From: Torymus aiolomorphi
Taxonomy: Eukaryota; Arthropoda; Insecta; Hymenoptera; Torymidae
Direction: 5' to 3'
Length of the DNA stretch: 64,000 bases
NCBI GenBank assembly: GCA_036365515.1
Contig: CM070876.1
Coordinates: 95,799,300-95,863,299 of the forward strand
The notes under the pieces are model-generated. The model ran no database searches and was not told the DNA's origin. It was given only the letters and a program-made list of their open reading frames with translations. This document shows positions 60,578 to 64,000 of this stretch, piece by piece. Position 1 is the stretch's first letter; every line of letters begins with the position of its first letter. A program made the position numbers and the translations under genes.

Positions 60578-61143
60578 TTAATTAAAAATGAATTTAGACG
60601 GCGAATAATCGGGCCAGGATAAGGAAAGTAACTACCATATCAACCATCTCAACTTGTTTCAATACTTTTAAATCAAAAGTTCTTTTTGAAACAGTGTGTG
60701 GAAAGTATTTTTTTAGGGAAATTACATTAGGAAGGGTAGGTAAAGGTGAAGGATGAAAAAAACGAGAACGAAAAAATAACGGCCCAGGTCGGGGTCGAAC
60801 CGACAACCTTCTGCATACCGGGCAGCTACGCTACCACTTGCGCCACTGGGCTGCCGATGCTTGCCTAACCCTAACCGCTACTTCTCGTTCTCAATCTATG
60901 TTTTGTCCCCAAGTCCCCCCGGTTCGACCCCGACCTGGGCCGTTATTTTTTCGTTCTCGTTTTTTTCATCCTTCACCTTTACCTACCCTTCCTAATGTAA
61001 TTTCCCTAAAAAAATACTTTCCACACACTGTTTCAAAAAGAACTTTTGATTTAAAAGTATTGAAACAAGTTGAGGTGGTTGATATGGTAGTTACCTTCCT
61101 TATCCTGGCCCGATTATTCGCCGTCTAAATTCATTTTTAATTC
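60578..61143. repeat. Two SINE copies head to head
   Basis: Arms 60578-60801 and 60920-61143 are inverse copies with few differences. The minus-strand copy (60851 down to 60578) is full length with a tRNA-like head. The plus-strand copy (60920-61143) starts inside the T-arm, so its head is truncated. The matching ORFs on both strands are the same tail sequence and are not genes. Confidence 0.85.
60782..60851 (-). tRNA. tRNA-Thr(GGT)-like head of a SINE, probably not a functional tRNA
   Basis: It folds as a tRNA: acceptor GCCCAG/CTGGGC, D-arm, anticodon stem CTGC/GCAG, a perfect T-arm (GTCGG/CCGAC, loop TTCGACC). The anticodon loop CCGGTAT gives GGT. The base before the anticodon is C where U33 is nearly invariant, and one anticodon-stem pair is mismatched. 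Continuous with the SINE tail, so it most likely supplies the SINE's internal Pol III promoter (A and B boxes). Confidence 0.5.
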
Positions 61144-61542
61144 TAATTTTAATTATATCATGATTTATAACTTAAACAATTGAGGAGGAGAGGGGGGGGG
61201 GGGGGGGCGCGAGGGGCTCCAGAGGGGGAGGGGCCGCGAGGGAGGTGAGGGGGCGCTGAGTCGTAAACATTTTCTAACAACTATATAATATAGGAAGATA
61301 TATACACATATATAAATGTATATACAAGTCATTTCGGGGACCTCAACCCCCTGCTGCCAGAGGCATATGCTTGACTAAAGAAATAATCGCTCTAAGGTGT
61401 CCGAACTCTCAAAGTTTGAACTCTATATAGGTCCCAGAAATAACGCTTATATACCAGATGTAAACCTGGGACGTCCCAGAAATCAGAGGTGCGTCCCAGA
61501 AATAACGCTTCTGGAAATTTATATATATATATATATATATTG
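61144..61542. other. G-rich run and diverged satellite edge
   Basis: 61180-61260 is extremely G-rich on the plus strand (a 16-G run plus several GGGG), with G-quadruplex potential. 61350-61385 (TGCTTGACTAAAGAAATAAT) matches the satellite at 63327-63346. CCCAGAAATAACGCTT occurs twice (about 61434 and 61493), with a partial copy between. Confidence 0.6.
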
Positions 61543-63212
61543 TCGCTTCCCGGTTAAAAGGCGTTATTTAAAAATCGGCCTGAAAAAGGCGTTATTTGGA
61601 AATCGACCTGAAGAAGGCGTTATCTTGTAATCAATCTGAAAAAGGCGTTATCTAGAAATCGTCCTGAAAAAGACGTTATCTAGAAATCGGCCTGAAAAAG
61701 GCATTATCTCGGAATGAACCTGAAGAAGGCGTTATCTCGCGCGTAAATTTTTTTTTACTCTAATTTAAGTTGGCAACACTGTCAACATTTTCTTTATTTA
61801 ATTTCAGAAATATGTTATATGATAATAGTGTACAATTTTTTAAGTTAACTATACAAATGCGGGGCGATAGTAAAATTAATATTTGTTTTTTATTAACGAT
61901 TTTTTATACAATACTATATTGATTTTATAATAAATATATAATAAATAGTTGTAATAACCAATATTATATAATTTTTTTTAAACACACCTCCCAAACAGAT
62001 TTTTTCTACTACTTCTTTATACCATAAAGGAACGGAAAGTACTCGTGTACAATCCAAATAGGGCGCAAACGTCCACACGAGGATAACACCACTTTTTCGC
62101 ACTTGTATCGAAAATAATTATTTCAGAACTATAAGTGTGCAAAATCGAACTCTGCGCAGCTCGTTAGGAGAAATAGTATACGTCACACGTGCGCAATAGA
62201 TCACCCGCACTCGTCTCTTTTATATATCGCCCGTGCTGTGCTCGCGCTACAAACTCGACTCGTGCGGGAATGACCTATTTTGCGCACTCGTTGCGTAATG
62301 TAATTCCGTAGCTTGTGAGGAAAAATAGTGTATACGCTACGCGTGTATAAAGAAGGAAATTATGCACGCGCGAAAATTGACGCTCGATTGGCCCGGGTAT
62401 GGTGAAAAATAATATACGCAACACAGGGATAAAGAGGGCCATCCAAACCACATGTTTGCCAGCCTCGCCTTCGGCTCGTACGGTAATTTACACGTGCTTA
62501 AAAGTTACATGAGTTTGGAGATATTGCTTTTACCGCTTTTTAACATTTTTAGTGTATCTTAAACATATCTTCAATCTCACGTAACTTTTAAGGGAAATGG
62601 TTAGCATTTGAAAACGGGCAATTTTTTAGCATTTGTTTCTGGAATTAAGAAAAAAACCTTTTCTTATTCCCAATGTCGAGAAAAGGGATGTCGTTTTGAA
62701 TTGTACACGAGTACTTTCCGTTCCTTTATGGTCTAAAGAAGTAGTAGAAAAAATCTGTTTGGGAGGTGTGTTTAAAAAAAATTATATAATATTGGTTATT
62801 ACAAATATTTATTATATATTTATTATAAAATCAATATAGTATTGTATAAAAAAATCGTTAATAAAAAAAAACAAATATTAATTTTACTATCGCCCCGCAT
62901 TTGTATAGTTAACTTAAAAAATTGTACATTATTATCATATAACATATTTCTGAAATTAAATAAAGAAAATGTTGACAGTGTTGCCAACTTAAATTAGAGT
63001 AAAAAAATTTACGCGCGAGATAACGCCTTCTTCAGGTTCATTCCGAGATAACGCCTTTTTCAGGCCGATTTCTAGATAACGTCTTTTTCAGGACGATTTA
63101 TAGATAACGCCTTTTCCAGATTGATTACAAGATAACGCCTTCTTCAGGTCGATTTCCAAATAACGCCTTTTTCAGGCCGATTTTTAAATAACGCCTTTTA
63201 ACCGGGAAGCGA
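61543..63212. mobile_element. Fold-back element with 28-bp subterminal repeats
   Basis: 1.67 kb. Ends TCGCTTCCCGGTTAAAAGGC and its inverse. Arms of about 515 bp (61543-62060, 62697-63212) are near-perfect inverses. Each arm starts with about seven 28-bp units containing AAGGCGTTATCTAGAAATCG. It sits at a TA-rich spot in the flanking satellite. No transposase. The short ORFs at 61914-62102 and 62633-62839 are the same sequence in the two arms. Confidence 0.88.
62061..62696. other. Loop of the fold-back element
   Basis: Moderately GC-rich with GTGCGCAA/CGCACTCG words. No ORF. It could be captured DNA. Confidence 0.4.
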
Positions 63213-64000
63213 CGATATATAAATGAGTGTATGTGTAATTTCTGGGACTCCATAAGAAAAAGTAAAGTGGGATTCACAACAGTGTCTTACACATGTTGTG
63301 AAATAAACCGTTAAGAGGGGAATTTGATGCTTGACTAAAGAAATAATGACCCAAAGTGTGTTGTGATTCGCAGGGGGCCTGCGGCGCCCGCTTTTAGTAC
63401 CGGAAATATAAGAAAATAACTAAAAAAAGTAATGTTTTCATGTTGCGACAGTTAGCTTAATGCATCCTGGAAGTTCGCGTTACGTATAGAAGTCTTCCAG
63501 GCTGACTGGAAGTCACTCGACAATCCCTGAAGTTGGCGTTACGTACACGAAAAGCCCCAGATACTAGCGTCTCATATATTTATATATATATATATATATT
63601 AATGAGTGTATGTGTAATTTCTGGTACTCCATAAGAAAAAGTAAAGTGGGTTTCACAACAGTGTCTTACACATGTTGTGAAATAAACCGTTAAGAGGGGA
63701 ATTTGATGCTTGACTAAAGAAATAATGACCCAAAGTGTGTTGTGATTCGCAGGGGGCCTGCGGCGCCCGCTTTTAGTACCGGAAATATAAGAAAATAACT
63801 AAAAAAAGTAATGTTTTCATGTTGCGACAGTTAGCTTAATGCATCCTGGAAGTTCGCGTTACGTATAGAAGTCTTCCAGGCTGACTGGAAGTCACTCGAC
63901 AATCCCTGAAGTTGGCGTTACGTACACGAAAAGCCCCAGATACTAGCGTCTCATATATTTATATATATATATATAAATGAGTGTATGTGTAATTTCTGGT
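63213..64000. repeat. Satellite, ~377-bp monomer, continues past the window
   Basis: AATGAGTGTATGTGTAATTT starts at 63222, 63601 and 63976, giving periods of 379 and 375 bp; the difference is in the TA run at the junction. The two full monomers are almost identical. Inside each, AAGTTCGCGTTACGTATAGA and AAGTTGGCGTTACGTACAC are related sub-units. Confidence 0.93.

Noticed and set aside
60782..60851. Functional tRNA-Thr gene
   Set aside because: C at position 33, an anticodon-stem mismatch and direct continuation into a repeated tail point to a SINE head instead.
60594..61128. Matching 70- and 96-codon ORFs on opposite strands
   Set aside because: Both are the SINE tail read in the two inverted copies.

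Overview
The window looks like transposon-rich, AT-rich chromosomal DNA of an insect or other arthropod. The evidence is a BEL/Pao element, a Ty3/Gypsy element, an I/Jockey-type LINE, an OTU-encoding Helitron, several TIR and fold-back elements, satellites, long (TA)n/(CA)n/(GA)n tracts, and a decayed copy of an animal splicing-factor gene (SF3A3). I see no complete host gene. Hymenoptera is possible, but the sequence alone does not decide it.

Layout. 1-22,952: a broken BEL/Pao element on the minus strand (pol at the left edge, gag at 20.0-21.2 kb, candidate 5' LTR at 22.6-22.95 kb). It is interrupted by a fold-back repeat (arms 3,885-4,216 and 19,645-19,974), and the fold-back is interrupted by a 15.4-kb LTR retroelement (4,240-19,618). 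That retroelement has exceptionally long LTRs (about 4.57 kb each), a perfect CAAG target duplication and no pol. Its one open frame starts with CCHC zinc knuckles and carries two tandem capsid-like domains. It is the most unusual object in the window and looks young and non-autonomous. 22,953-28,856: GC-poor DNA with minisatellites, hairpins, a TA-flanked TIR element (25,756-26,667) and one unassigned 164-codon ORF. 28,857-39,047: a nearly complete minus-strand Ty3/Gypsy element (LTRs, polyQ gag, pol, and a third 3' ORF). 39,049-43,842: a 4.8-kb fold-back with a piggyBac-like MITE in its loop. 44,226-44,870: a satellite with a ~107-bp period. 45,058-47,386: a TTAA-flanked TIR element. 47,429-47,744: a TAA-flanked MITE. 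48,028-48,893: SF3A3 pseudogene plus spliced-looking exon fragments. 49,785-49,959: a fragment resembling the C-terminus of a ubiquitin-specific protease. 50.25-52.23 kb: an internally deleted LINE. 54,278-54,553: a large palindrome built from TG/CA tracts with GC-rich ends. 55.2-60.4 kb: a decayed minus-strand Helitron (coiled-coil fragment, helicase, HUH/Y2 Rep, OTU protease). 60,578-61,143: two tRNA-derived SINEs head to head. 61,543-63,212: a fold-back with 28-bp subterminal repeats, set in a satellite with a ~377-bp period that runs off the right edge.

How the parts relate. On the minus strand the long-LTR element and the Gypsy element share the same junction between polypurine tract and 3' LTR (six or more G, then TGTAACG). 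This suggests that autonomous Ty3/Gypsy enzymes could mobilise the pol-less element in trans. Almost all coding frames are broken. The exceptions are the long gag-like ORF and the Gypsy ORFs, which carry only one or two lesions each.
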